DNA of 25,141 nucleotides. Source: Spirogloea muscicola. Taxonomy: Eukaryota > Streptophyta > Zygnematophyceae > Spirogloeales > Spirogloeaceae. The translations under genes were made by a program, and so were the position numbers. The stretch covers positions 163,647 through 188,787 of the forward strand of contig WELB01000136.1 of assembly GCA_009602725.1 (NCBI GenBank). Reading direction: 5' to 3'. The notes beneath the pieces are model-generated. The model had not been told where the DNA came from and did not search any database. It saw only the letters and a program-made list of their open reading frames with translations. This document shows, piece after piece, positions 1 through 8,963 of this stretch; position 1 is the stretch's first letter; every line of letters begins with the position of its first letter.

Positions 1-14
1 GGCGCGGCGCGGGC

Positions 15-884
15 ATGGCGCCGGCGGCCGAGCTGGGCCGGCCGCCGCGCGGGGCCACCGTGCTGGTGGTCGTGACGGAGGACTTCGAGGCGAGCGTGAG
101 GGCCATCAAGTGGGCCGTGGAGAAGGTCGTGAAGCCGGCCCATGGCCTCCTCCTCCTCCACGCCCTCAGCTGCCTCCCCGAAAACGGTGAGGCAGCCACT
201 GGCTTATCCCTCGTCAAGCGGCGCTCACTCGATCGGTCACCCCAGCCATGGCCCCTCCGTTCGAGCTCCTCTTTGCAGCTGACCCGGTCCTCCCTCCATG
301 CTCCAGTGAGGAGCCTCGGTATTCCGAGCACGACGGTGTTGGCCGAGTACATGCAGACCAAGGCGGAGCCCGCCATGCGACAGTACCAGGCGCTGTGCAA
401 GACCCTTGAGGTGAGGCATGGGAGAAAGAAGCAGGTTTCACCTGTAGGTAGCACAAGCTAGGTGCAAGCTTGGTTCTGGCTACTGAGCGAGGACCTCACT
501 CGGACACTCACAAGGACATCCAGTCGTGAGCAGGTGGAGACGCGCGCAAAGATCAAGGTGTGCCGGAGCCGGGGGAGCGCCATCTTGGATGAGGCACGCG
601 CGTCGGGCGTGGTGGCCATCGTGATGAGCCGAAGCCGTGCAGGGGTGCTCGAGCGGCTGCGACGGCCGCTGCAGAGCCTCTTCCTGCAAAACGTCCCCGC
701 GAGTTGGTGAGCGAGTGGCCATCTCATCCAACGTCTCCCACTGTCTTGGCAATGCAGTCAACTCCTACAGTAACCTCAAATCTCTGTTGTAAAAAATTGC
801 AGGGGACTGGGAGCCACAATCGCACTTGTGCTGAAGCACAGGAAGCCGCACGTGTCGGTGTACATCGTGAGATGTGGCCAGCTG
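15..884 (+). CDS. Universal stress protein (UspA)-like domain, four exons
   Basis: Proposed exons are 15-186, 307-410, 534-706 and 803-884. Donors are GTGAGG at 187, GTGAGG at 411, GTGAGC at 707 and GTACGT at 885; acceptors end at 306, 533 and 802, and reading phase is kept at every junction. The product opens with a strand-helix unit (VLVVVTEDFEASVRAIKWAV) followed by LLLLHAL, as in the first beta strand and helix of UspA folds. It continues with a helical AEYMQTKAEPAMRQYQ segment, then a central unit (ILDEARASGVVAIVMSRSR) like the A..ADLIVMGSRG region of the family, and closes with a hydrophobic strand ending YIVRCGQL. USP domains bind ATP or sense stress; in plants they occur alone or fused to kinases. 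No kinase domain is visible here. ATG at 15 is the first in frame, but the gene may start upstream of the window. The fold assignment is inference from pattern. Confidence 0.55.
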
Positions 885-1289
885 GTACGTATGGATGCTG
901 GCGTGCCCTCTGTGCACCAGCTCATGGGCGCGAGGACCTTTGACACCAAGGACACTGTCGGCAAACCCCAGCCGAAAGGTGGTCAGCTCCAACAGTTGCA
1001 AAGTAGCACATGCATTTCACGATTGACCCTGTTCAACACTTTTAGCATCCCGTGATGTCTCTTCTGCGGAGTGCTTGTCATTCGCTTCGTCTCCTATGCG
1101 TGCTTGTCCACGTGATGCAGCTGGGTAGAGAATCTTGCTCCACCTGGGGTCCCTGCTGCGGCAAGCTGATCGTGATGGTGGGGACTTGACAAGCATACCC
1201 CTCTTGTATGCTGCACAGTCATCAGTCAGGAGGCGCGTTCTCGGCCCAACTTCACGGCGATTGTTGCAGCACAACATTCAGGGCTGCAG

Positions 1290-1781
1290 CGCAGGGTCGT
1301 GCCACGGGACGACTGCGCCAGAGCTTCTCCTTTTCATGCACCACCGCCGCAGGCCTTGGAGACGAGGTTCGGAGGATGTGAGGTACTGCGTAAGCCCTCT
1401 GTTGACGAGGAGAGCGATGAGGAATCAGACGATGAGGACTTCATCACGTTGTACGACTGCAACAAGCCGCGACCCATTTGGCGGCGGCGTGGCGGTGGTG
1501 GTGATGGTCATGCACGCTTCGGCCGAAGCAACGGCAGCACCGAAGCCTCCTTGGACCATTCTGGCGGCTGGGACACGCTCAGCTGTCTTGACTATGACAG
1601 CTCCGAGGAGGACTTTGGGCCACGTTGCGAGCTGTGGGAGGCGCAGTGCCCGGCGCCGGCTGGTGCCGGCCTTGCAGGGCTTGCAACAACGACCAGCCCA
1701 GAGCGTCGCCACCACCGCAAAAGCCTGGACGACAACTTCTTTGTTGAGCTGCACGTCCGCCCCCGCGTGCCATGGACATGA
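1290..1781 (+). CDS. Probable C-terminal acidic exon of the USP-like gene
   Basis: An open frame ends at the TGA at 1779-1781. An AG at 1288-1289 gives an acceptor whose phase fits the donor at 885, so this is the likeliest last exon of the gene upstream; an in-frame acceptor at 1229 is an alternative. The predicted segment is low complexity: an acidic tract (DEESDEESDDEDF, nt 1405-1443), a Gly/Arg tract (WRRRGGGGDG), a second acidic patch (DYDSSEEDFG) and a tail with FFVELHVRP. It looks intrinsically disordered, and I recognise no domain. One or more further exons could lie in 885-1290. It could also belong to a separate gene. Function unknown. Confidence 0.4.
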   Translation, partial: RRVVPRDDCARASPFHAPPPQALETRFGGCEVLRKPSVDEESDEESDDEDFITLYDCNKPRPIWRRRGGGGDGHARFGRSNGSTEASLDHSGGWDTLSCLDYDSSEEDFGPRCELWEAQCPAPAGAGLAGLATTTSPERRHHRKSLDDNFFVELHVRPRVPWT

Positions 1782-2795
1782 TGCAGATGTTGGTCTGATA
1801 GAGAATCTCCTCGAGAAGTACAGAAGGCACCAATCTGTACAGGCTAGAACCGAGCAGTGTCGTCCATGTTATCCATAGCCTCTTCCCCTATATCACAAGC
1901 TTTCGCAGGCTTGGACATTGTGGATGCACATGTTAGTTGGACCAGTGTACAGTACGTCCGCGAAGTCGTTGAGATGCTACACCTTGCAGGCTGTGCTGCT
2001 GGCAGGTCGACCGATGTCCGCACGCTCTCAGTCGCATGCAACACGTTTGGTATGTCCTCAAAGCAGACAAAACATAACATTTTTTGGCAGTAAAGTGGCT
2101 GAGTGTTTGTGAGCCTTGCGGTATTGGTTACACAAAGGGCTGGGGTACAAGGATATGTTTGACCATTAATGACTTCTGCTTGTCAACCGAGGCTCAAAGA
2201 GGACCCTTGCAAGAAGTTACGTCAAAAGTGGTCAAGCTTTGCTGATCGATTGACCGCCTCTTTATCAAGGCTGTGAGGGGGAGGGCCCAGAAGCGGCCAG
2301 CCAATACCAAGTGCCAAGTGCAGGCAAAGAACCACCAAAGGGTGAGACAGACCTGTTGACGGACGGAAGGCTGGAGAAGCAATGGGGAAGGACTGGATTG
2401 CACACTATAAGTCATGACATTCAGGTTATTAGTAGCACACGAATGGGGACAACTAGAGATTGCCTGTTATATAGTATATCATGCCTCGTTCTCTCCTGGT
2501 CTCCCGCAAAGGCTTACATCTTCGCAAAAGACAATGCAGTAATCCAGCTTATCCAAACAGCTCCCAGTTGCAAAATATGCAGTAAGATATGAAGAATGGG
2601 GGATGTTTTACAGATGTTTGTCACAATGGGGGATAAGGGACATCTGCGCGCATATTTGCATGAGGGATTGGGTCGGACAACAAGATGGACGGGACGGAAA
2701 AGTAGGGTGAGGTAGGAAGGGAATTTAGTGAGTGTGGCAATTCCAGCAGAGGTAGTTGCAGTGGGGTGCCGACTAGGCTCAGCAGTGACGACGTC
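1782..2795. other. Intergenic, no gene recognised
   Basis: Only short open frames in conflicting phases occur here, without recognisable motifs or convincing splice-linked exons. The first few hundred bases may be 3' untranslated sequence of the upstream gene. Base composition becomes more AT-rich toward 2500-2750. No inverted repeat or transposon end was seen before the copia target site. Confidence 0.5.
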
Positions 2796-2800
2796 AGCAA
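2796..2800. repeat. Target-site duplication, left (AGCAA)
   Basis: The five bases AGCAA directly abut the left end of the copia element and recur at 7808-7812 directly after its right end. Five base pairs is the normal duplication length for Ty1/copia integrase, so this fixes the element ends. Confidence 0.9.
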
Positions 2801-3242
2801 TGAAAACTGTCCTGTGCTGCGCGCTCTTGCATCTGACCTGTGTTGTACACGGGTCGCTCAGCATCTGTGTCTCTCCAGTCTTGCTCCTCCACTGAGCGTC
2901 CTCCAGGTCCAGCAGATCGGCCTCGTTGAGGCGGTGGCCCTCGTTGAGACGGCGACCCAGCAGAGCGACCTCGTCGCAGTGACTCAGACGCAGATGTACT
3001 CATGGTGGTAGACAGACTTGGATCTCAGACAGACAGTCAGACAGCACAGGCTCCGCCCTCACCCAAGGTGGGTGGCAGCCTGGCTAGGGCGCACGGGCGC
3101 ACCGCGTGGCCTCAGATGTGGAGAGTGAGCACGACGGGTGCCCGAGGCCTCCCTTATCCAGGGGAGACTCTTAGGGCCCAATAGACGGGCGGGATGGTCA
3201 CCCACCCCGACCCGCCGATTCAACATATTACAATATTCAACA
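2801..3242 (-). repeat. 3' LTR of the copia element
   Basis: This is the downstream LTR in element orientation. It equals 7366-7807 in length and differs at four bases, all in the 203-bp part corresponding to the start of the polyprotein. Because the LTR contains the polyprotein start codon, this copy carries an orphan start (ATG complement at 3001-3003) and a short frame that runs out into flanking DNA and stops at 2794. Confidence 0.93.
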
Positions 3243-3253
3243 CTCCCACTAAA
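3243..3253 (-). other. Polypurine tract next to the 3' LTR
   Basis: On the minus strand the bases immediately before the 3' LTR read TTAGTGGGAG, purine-rich and ending directly at the TGTTG of the LTR. This is where plus-strand DNA synthesis should start. It overlaps the polyprotein stop codon TAG. Confidence 0.65.
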
Positions 3254-6200
3254 TATGTGAATCAGCCAGACCTAGCAAACTTCTACATCTATCATACTCG
3301 GGCTTAAACAAGCCCTTGGTCAGAATATCTGCAGTCATATCTGCTGAACTACAGTGCTGCATCTTGATGACTCCTTCGTCTACCTTCTCTCGGATGAAAT
3401 GATGTTGTATCTCAATATGCTTAGTACGAGCATGATAGACTGGATTCTTAATCAAAGCAATGCTACCTTGACTGTCGCTGAACAAAGTGGTTGCGCTCGA
3501 TGAAGAGAGGAATCCACATTCTTGTAGTAGTCTCCTCAGCCAGATTGCTTCTTTTGCTGCTGCAGTCGTTGCCATGTACTCCGCTTCAACAGTTGAAGTC
3601 GCCACAGTCGGCTGTTTCCTACTACTCCAACTGACTGTTCCTGCTCCCAACTGGAAAGCATAACCTGTTACTGACTTTCTATCATCCAGACTGCGTCCCA
3701 AGTCAGCATCACAAAATCCCACCAGTTCATCAGATTTATCTCCTGTATTTCTAAATGTCAAACACAGAGTCTTGCTTCCCTGCAGATATCGCATGATTCT
3801 CTTGACAGCTTTCCAATGCTCAACACCAGGATCTTGCACAAACTGAGCAACCACTCCCACTGCTGCTGCTATGTCTGGACGTGCTGCCACAGCTATGTAC
3901 ATCAAACATCCCACTGCCTCCCTGTAAGGCACCTGTGCCATCTTCTGTCTATCTCGATTTGTCTTGGGTCCCTGATCCTTGCTCAAAGTCTGTTTAGTAT
4001 CCTGTGGGGTAGAGATAGGGTTGCAGTCTTGCATACCAAATCTGTCCAAGACTTCAGTAATGTACTTTGACAAACTCAAGGTCAGTATCCTCTGGCTTCT
4101 ATCTCTCTTGATTTGAATACCCAAAAAATACTCCAAGGGCCCAAGATCCTTCATCTTGAATCTACTACTCAGCTCTTGCTTTACTCTCTTCACTTCAGTA
4201 GCTGAATCTCCCAGTAAGATCAGATCATCAACATACAGTGCTAGAACCACCTTAGCAGGTTTCTCCCTCACATACACACTGTGATCAGCCTCAGATCTCT
4301 TGAAACCTTGGTTCAGTAGGAAAGTGTCAATCTGTGCATACCAGGCCCTGGGCGCCTGTTTAAGCCCATACAGCGCTTTCTTCAGCTTGCACACTTGACT
4401 CTCCTTGCCCTTCACCTCAAAACCTGCAGGCTGTTGCATGTAGATCTCTTCCTCAAGATCACCATTCAAGAATGCTGTGGTGACGTCCATCTGCTCAATT
4501 TCCAAATCATGAATAGCTGCCATAGCCAGCAAACTTCTGACAGCACTATTCTTAACCACTGGAGCAAATGTCTCATTGTAGTCAATCCCTTCCTTCTGAG
4601 CACAGCCTTTAGCAACAAGGCGTGCTTTATACCGATCGACAGACCCATCACCCTTCAGTTTGATCTTGAACACCCATTTGCTGGGTATCGCCTTCCTGCC
4701 AGCAGGTAACTCTACCAAATCCCAAGTCTTGTTCTCCTTGATAGAATCTAGTTCTGCCTCTGCTGCTGCTTTCCACTTGAGTGCTGCATCACTACTCATG
4801 GCCTCTTGCATTGTGAGAGGCTCATGTAACACTACAGCAGCTAAAGCACGAATATCTGTCCTAGATACTCCAAATGGAGCAGCATTCTCCTCCAGGTCTT
4901 CACCTCCTGCCCTTGCTTCCACTCCATCACCAGATTCAGACCCTGCTTCCACAGTATTCACAATGTCAGGCTCTTCAGATACAGGCCACCATTGCATGTC
5001 TCCCACTGTCTCAGAAGGCCGTAACGGAAATGCAGAATAATCTGGACCTCTCTGCTCATCAAACACTACATCTCTGCTGAAGATCATCCTCCTGTTCTCA
5101 AGATCAAACATTTTCCACGCTTTCACGTGTTCACCATATCCTACCATAACACACTGACGAGCCTTGGATTGCAACTTGTGTCTCATCTCAGTAGGAACAT
5201 GCACCCACGCAGAACAACCAAATACTCTAAGATGAGCAACTGTAGGTTTCTTGCCAGTCCAGACCTCCTGTGGCGTCATGCCTTCTACTGCACTAGTAGG
5301 CATTCTATTCTTCAGATAAACGGCCGTTGCGACTGCTTCAGCCCAGAATTCTGATGGTGTATACAAATGGAACAGTAAGCACCTTGCAATCTCCATAACG
5401 GATCTATTCCACCTCTCCGCCACACCATTCTGCTGAGGACGATAGGTCGCTGTCAACTGCCTGTGTATGCCCTGTTGCTGACAGAACCGTTCAAACTCCT
5501 TAGAAGTATATTCTCCACCATTATCAGATCTAAGAGCCTTAAGCTTCTTCCCTGTCTGCAACTCAACTGCAGCTTTGAAACGCATGAACTTGTCCAACAC
5601 TTCACTCTTGTTTTTCAGAAAGTAAACCTTGCTCCATCGACTGGCATCATCAATGAAGGACAAAATATATCTGCTGCCCCCTAAAGATGGTACTTGCATA
5701 GGGCCACAGACATCAGAATGCACCAGCTCCAGAAGCGTAGAAGCTCTAAAGTGCTCACCAGCAAGCGGTTGTTGAAGATGAAGTTTACCCTGAACACAAC
5801 TCCGGCAGAAGTCGGGTTCAACATCTCTTACAAAAGGTTCGACTCCATGCACCAGGTTCTTGAGCTTCTTCATCCTCTGAATATTTGGATGACCCAGTCG
5901 AGCATGCCATTGCTCAAAAGTATTTTTATCAGATTCAGAAACATTAACACTGCCCTGGACCTGTATAGGGTTCTGCACCTGCTTCTGTGTCTGCACCTGT
6001 CCGTCCAAGGTGAACAGGTCACCTGACCTGCGTCCTGTCAGAATTGGAGCGCCAGACTTGCTGATTGTACAGACATTGCCGGCAAAGGCAACATAGTAGC
6101 CCTTGTCTAAAAGTTGCGAGACAGATAGGAGGTTCGATGTCAAACCAGGGGCATGATAGACATCCTTCAGGAGTTGTGTCTCAGTGCCATGAAGAGTAGG

Positions 6201-7568
6201 CACTTGCAGCTGCACTTCTCCTTTCCCAACGGCTGGCTGCACACTATCATCACCCAGATGGATGTCAAAATCCGGAACAGACTGGTAGTTCTGGAGCCAG
6301 TCTCGCCTGTAGGTGAGATGATGAGATGCTCCGCTGTCAATCAGCCAGCTATCAGAATTCGACCTGTCAGCCTGTCTGGACAGATGTGCCTCTCCCTCAG
6401 CATAGCTGCCTCTGCCTCTCCTACGATTACCACCAGAGCCCAGAGCCCTCTTCTTGGGGCAATCGTTGATAACATGACCTGGTTCACGGCAGTAGAAACA
6501 GATTCTAGGATACAGTGGATTCCTGTTCCACCCTGCAAACTGATCTTCATTCAGACGACTACTGCCACCAGTCCCGCTGCGAGCAACAGTTGGCTGATGA
6601 AGCCTTGATTGATTCAAGTGATGCCGGAGGTCTTGCTCAGAGTTGCGTCTAGCCAGCAGCGCTGCTTGTGAACCTGTCAGAGAGCCTATGAGAGAACCTG
6701 TCAGAGAACCTGTGTTTACAGAACCTGTCAGAGGTCCTAGGGGATACCCTGTCAGAGTCCCTGTCAGATGGCGGTGTTGCTCCTCCAATGCTCGCTCCTT
6801 ATGAAGGAGTCGAGCCAGCACAGATTCGACAGTCAGGTTGTCAGCGCTGACCATCTGCAATGTATCTCTAACAGTATCATACGCAGGCGGGAGTCCCATA
6901 AGTATGGCCAGAACTTGGAAGCGGACTGGAACCTCCTCGCCGATGTCATGCAGTTGAAGGGCCAGTGATGTCACCCTGCCTACAAATGCCTGAATGGACT
7001 CAGCCTCCTCCTTTCTGCACTCGCGCAAGCGCATGCTGAGATAGTAAGCCCTGTCAGTGCCGCGGTTCTCAAACTTGTCCTTGAGATACTCCCAGATGCC
7101 ACTAGCCAGAGACAGGTTGACAACACCTATCACCTCTTCATCATCCAGATTGGCGGCAAGAATTGCTGAAGCTACGACATTCTCACGAGAGAAGGGCCGA
7201 CAAAGCCCTCGATCAGCTGAAGGCTCTACAGCCTCCCAGACATTCTGAAATTGGAGCATCTTCTTCATCCTGTACTTCCAAACTAACCAGTTTGCATCTC
7301 GGCCAAGCTTCGGAGTCAGAACAGGAATCGAACCCAGAGAACCCCCGAGGGGTGGGCCCATAACCTGAAAACCGTCCTGTGCTGCGCGCTCTTGCACCTG
7401 ACCTGTGTTGTACACGGCTCGCTCAGCATCTGTGTCTCTCCAGTCTTGCTCCTCCACTGAGCGTCCTCCAGGTCCAGCAGATCGGCCTCGTTGAGGCGGT
7501 GGCCCTCGTTGAGACGGCGGCCCAGCAGAGCGACCTCGTCGCAGTGACTCAGACGCAGATGTACTCAT
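3249..7568 (-). CDS. Copia gag-pol polyprotein, 1439 aa, intact
   Basis: The frame encodes all functions needed for copia transposition as one protein, with no frameshift or stop codon between gag and pol. Approximate positions: an Arg/Gly/Pro/Ser-rich start (1-60); the gag copia-type region with LVWKYRMKKML and YLKDKFENRG (90-250); a Leu-Thr-Gly repeat (265-300); a CCHC zinc knuckle CFYCREPGHVINDC (about 355-368); protease DSGASHH (about 410); the pre-integrase HHCC finger with WHARLGH and CRSC (550-590); an integrase core with HSDVCGP, SDNGGEY and the AERWNRS region, giving the D-D-E residues (615-720); reverse transcriptase with ARLVAKG and the catalytic YVDDL (about 985-1120); and RNase H with the acidic residues in FCDAD, VEAEY and FSDSQGS, then RTKHIEIQHHFIRE (1285-1395). 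Length is normal for copia. The ATG at 7566-7568 lies inside the 5' LTR. Confidence 0.95.
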   Translation of the reverse strand: MSTSASESLRRGRSAGPPSQRGPPPQRGRSAGPGGRSVEEQDWRDTDAERAVYNTGQVQERAAQDGFQVMGPPLGGSLGSIPVLTPKLGRDANWLVWKYRMKKMLQFQNVWEAVEPSADRGLCRPFSRENVVASAILAANLDDEEVIGVVNLSLASGIWEYLKDKFENRGTDRAYYLSMRLRECRKEEAESIQAFVGRVTSLALQLHDIGEEVPVRFQVLAILMGLPPAYDTVRDTLQMVSADNLTVESVLARLLHKERALEEQHRHLTGTLTGYPLGPLTGSVNTGSLTGSLIGSLTGSQAALLARRNSEQDLRHHLNQSRLHQPTVARSGTGGSSRLNEDQFAGWNRNPLYPRICFYCREPGHVINDCPKKRALGSGGNRRRGRGSYAEGEAHLSRQADRSNSDSWLIDSGASHHLTYRRDWLQNYQSVPDFDIHLGDDSVQPAVGKGEVQLQVPTLHGTETQLLKDVYHAPGLTSNLLSVSQLLDKGYYVAFAGNVCTISKSGAPILTGRRSGDLFTLDGQVQTQKQVQNPIQVQGSVNVSESDKNTFEQWHARLGHPNIQRMKKLKNLVHGVEPFVRDVEPDFCRSCVQGKLHLQQPLAGEHFRASTLLELVHSDVCGPMQVPSLGGSRYILSFIDDASRWSKVYFLKNKSEVLDKFMRFKAAVELQTGKKLKALRSDNGGEYTSKEFERFCQQQGIHRQLTATYRPQQNGVAERWNRSVMEIARCLLFHLYTPSEFWAEAVATAVYLKNRMPTSAVEGMTPQEVWTGKKPTVAHLRVFGCSAWVHVPTEMRHKLQSKARQCVMVGYGEHVKAWKMFDLENRRMIFSRDVVFDEQRGPDYSAFPLRPSETVGDMQWWPVSEEPDIVNTVEAGSESGDGVEARAGGEDLEENAAPFGVSRTDIRALAAVVLHEPLTMQEAMSSDAALKWKAAAEAELDSIKENKTWDLVELPAGRKAIPSKWVFKIKLKGDGSVDRYKARLVAKGCAQKEGIDYNETFAPVVKNSAVRSLLAMAAIHDLEIEQMDVTTAFLNGDLEEEIYMQQPAGFEVKGKESQVCKLKKALYGLKQAPRAWYAQIDTFLLNQGFKRSEADHSVYVREKPAKVVLALYVDDLILLGDSATEVKRVKQELSSRFKMKDLGPLEYFLGIQIKRDRSQRILTLSLSKYITEVLDRFGMQDCNPISTPQDTKQTLSKDQGPKTNRDRQKMAQVPYREAVGCLMYIAVAARPDIAAAVGVVAQFVQDPGVEHWKAVKRIMRYLQGSKTLCLTFRNTGDKSDELVGFCDADLGRSLDDRKSVTGYAFQLGAGTVSWSSRKQPTVATSTVEAEYMATTAAAKEAIWLRRLLQECGFLSSSSATTLFSDSQGSIALIKNPVYHARTKHIEIQHHFIREKVDEGVIKMQHCSSADMTADILTKGLFKPEYDRCRSLLGLADSHI
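6662..6770 (-). repeat. Short tandem repeat within gag (Leu-Thr-Gly units)
   Basis: A motif of roughly 12-15 bp containing CCTGTCAGAG recurs about seven times and encodes imperfect LTGSL/LTGT units between the gag helical region and the zinc knuckle. It keeps the frame, so it is likely a flexible linker that varies in copy number between element copies. Confidence 0.7.
7349..7360 (-). other. Possible primer-binding site
   Basis: Five bases inside the 5' LTR boundary the minus strand reads TGGGCCCACC, beginning TGG as expected for pairing with a tRNA CCA end. I cannot match it to a named tRNA. Some copia elements prime from an internal tRNA fragment instead. If correct, the site is also coding sequence of gag. 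Confidence 0.25.
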
Positions 7569-7807
7569 GGTGGTAGACAGACTTGGATCTCAGACAGACA
7601 GTCAGACAGCACAGGCTCCGCCCTCACCCAAGGTGGGTGGCAGCCTGGCTAGGGCGCACGGGCGCACCGCGTGGCCTCAGATGTGGAGAGTGAGCACGAC
7701 GGGTGCCCGAGGCCTCCCTTATCCAGGGGAGACTCTTAGGGCCCAATAGACGGGCGGGATGGTCACCCACCCCGACCCGCCGATTCAACATATTACAATA
7801 TTCAACA
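7366..7807 (-). repeat. 5' LTR of the copia element
   Basis: This LTR is 442 bp with TG...CA ends. About 239 bp precede the polyprotein ATG (7566-7568) and should hold promoter and leader; the other 203 bp are coding. The non-coding part is identical to that of the 3' LTR. Confidence 0.93.
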
Positions 7808-7812
7808 AGCAA
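7808..7812. repeat. Target-site duplication, right (AGCAA)
   Basis: This matches 2796-2800 exactly and abuts the 5' LTR end. Confidence 0.9.
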
Positions 7813-8639
7813 CAGCTAATTACCCATACAGTCAACAGCTGAATTGTGACATAGTGGCAAAATAATGAAGTCGTTGTTGGGGGCTTCGTAGCTGTGTAAT
7901 CAGGAGCTGCCCAGCATATAGGTGCATGGCAGACGCATAGAGGCCCATGCTCTAACCCACGTTGGACAACGCACCCCAACAGCACGAGGCTCAGCACCCA
8001 GTTCGTTTCAAGTACTCGCTATTGGAGTGCTACAAGCAGAAGAAACGACGCTTCCAGATGAGGGCGGTGACTGTGAGAGTCCAGCCCAGAAAACCGAATG
8101 AACAACGTTCGAAGGGGCCAGAGCTGCAGATCGGAAGATGTACGTGGACAAGCCTATTGCAGACCTCTTCTTTACAGGGGCACTGGACGTGCACTGCACG
8201 GTACTAATGCAAGCGAGGAGGTGCTCGACCAACTTGAACAATGCCCCATATTCTGACTTTGTATGGTGACTGACCTGCCATGTGGTCCTCTTATACCCGC
8301 GTAACAGCCAGCTGCCCTCTACTTGCCGAGGAGATGATGCCTGCTTGGTGTATGTGGCGCGTGCAAGTATGGCCGTCCAGAATTCATCTGGGTTGGCTTT
8401 TTGCTGCCGATATCATCGCAGCCTGTGGGGGGAGAAGTCGAAAGATTTGATGTCCCGCCACAAATTAGTACATGATTGTTTGTTTGACTCTTGGAGCAGC
8501 TGATGCTTGTGTGGCAGGTCGTGGAGTAGATAAGCGAGTAGATTAGCGACCAGCTCGACTTCGAGCTTTAACATGCATTCTACGCATGTGAAGTGACTTC
8601 ATATCGCATAGAAGATGCTGATCGTCAGGCACAGTAATG
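7813..8639. other. No gene recognised
   Basis: An open frame at 7962-8207 (+) includes a basic stretch (CYKQKKRRFQMRAVTVRVQP), but I recognise no family and see no splice partners. The rest has only short frames. It may hold remnants of older insertions. Confidence 0.4.
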
Positions 8640-8811
8640 ACCACCCCCGGGGGCGACCACTTCTCCTGTAAATGTACGGCGGCTACGGAGCGAAGTGGTT
8701 GTCCCTCCTTCATCGCCTGGCACTGCATGTTGATGCCCGCCGACGCAGTCGGGCGGGTAGCTTAGGCCATTCTAGCGTCCCGCAAGCCATCGTTGGATCG
8801 CTTCTGTCCTT
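8640..8811 (+). pseudogene. LINE-like C-terminal fragment, subfamily II
   Basis: Translation gives MYGGYGAKW, a DARRRSR tract and SLGHSSVPQAIV. These align residue for residue with the end of the minus-strand copy at 10803-11531 (MYGGYGAKW, DARRRSR, SLGHSSIPQALV). A short PGGDHFSC stretch just upstream matches the PRGDHLYPC of that copy but is in another frame, so there is a frameshift near 8670. Only the terminal protein end survives. Confidence 0.7.
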
Positions 8812-8831
8812 TCGTTACAATAATTTATTGA

Positions 8832-8960
8832 CAGGTATGTCCTCTTTCCCTTTCCATGTGTCGATCAATACCAAAGGTGGCTGGGTTTCCTCCACCGTCA
8901 GTAGGCTTGATGTCTTATAAAGGAAGGTGGCCGCAGCAGATTGTTACTGCCGCTCTTCCC
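8832..8960 (-). repeat. Repeat shared with 12691-12817
   Basis: About 128 bp is highly similar to 12691-12817, including a long exact block centred on CCAAAGGTGGCTGGGTTTCC. In the other copy the minus strand is open and encodes LTVEETQPPLVLIDN; here the same peptide is readable but flanked by a stop and an indel. It is joined directly to the LINE-like fragment that starts near 8964. Confidence 0.75.
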
Positions 8961-8963
8961 CCG

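Larger units (their letters stand above)
2801..7807 (-). mobile_element. Complete Ty1/copia LTR retrotransposon
   Basis: The element is 5007 bp, lies on the minus strand, and is bounded by AGCAA on both sides. It has 442-bp LTRs (7366-7807 is the 5' LTR, 2801-3242 the 3' LTR) that begin TGTTGAATA and end TTTTCA, giving TG...CA termini. One uninterrupted gag-pol frame runs from inside the 5' LTR to a stop seven bases before the 3' LTR. Domain order is gag, zinc knuckle, protease, integrase, reverse transcriptase, RNase H, which is the copia (not gypsy) order. The LTRs differ at four positions (about 99.1% identity), so insertion was recent. With an intact frame, matched LTRs and an intact duplication, it may still be able to transpose. 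Confidence 0.95.

Noticed and set aside
1219-1262. RPNFTAIVAAQ resembling the end of a protein kinase domain
   Set aside because: No other kinase motif (glycine loop, catalytic HRD, DFG) is present and there is no room for the domain.
1135-1878. A 247-codon plus-strand open frame overlapping the acidic exon
   Set aside because: It uses a non-ATG start, has a composition typical of a shadow frame (Arg, Thr, Ala, Cys) and no motif. The alternative frame at 1290-1781 has clear acidic and Gly-rich structure.
3816-7363. Many plus-strand open frames inside the copia element
   Set aside because: They are antisense shadows of the intact polyprotein.
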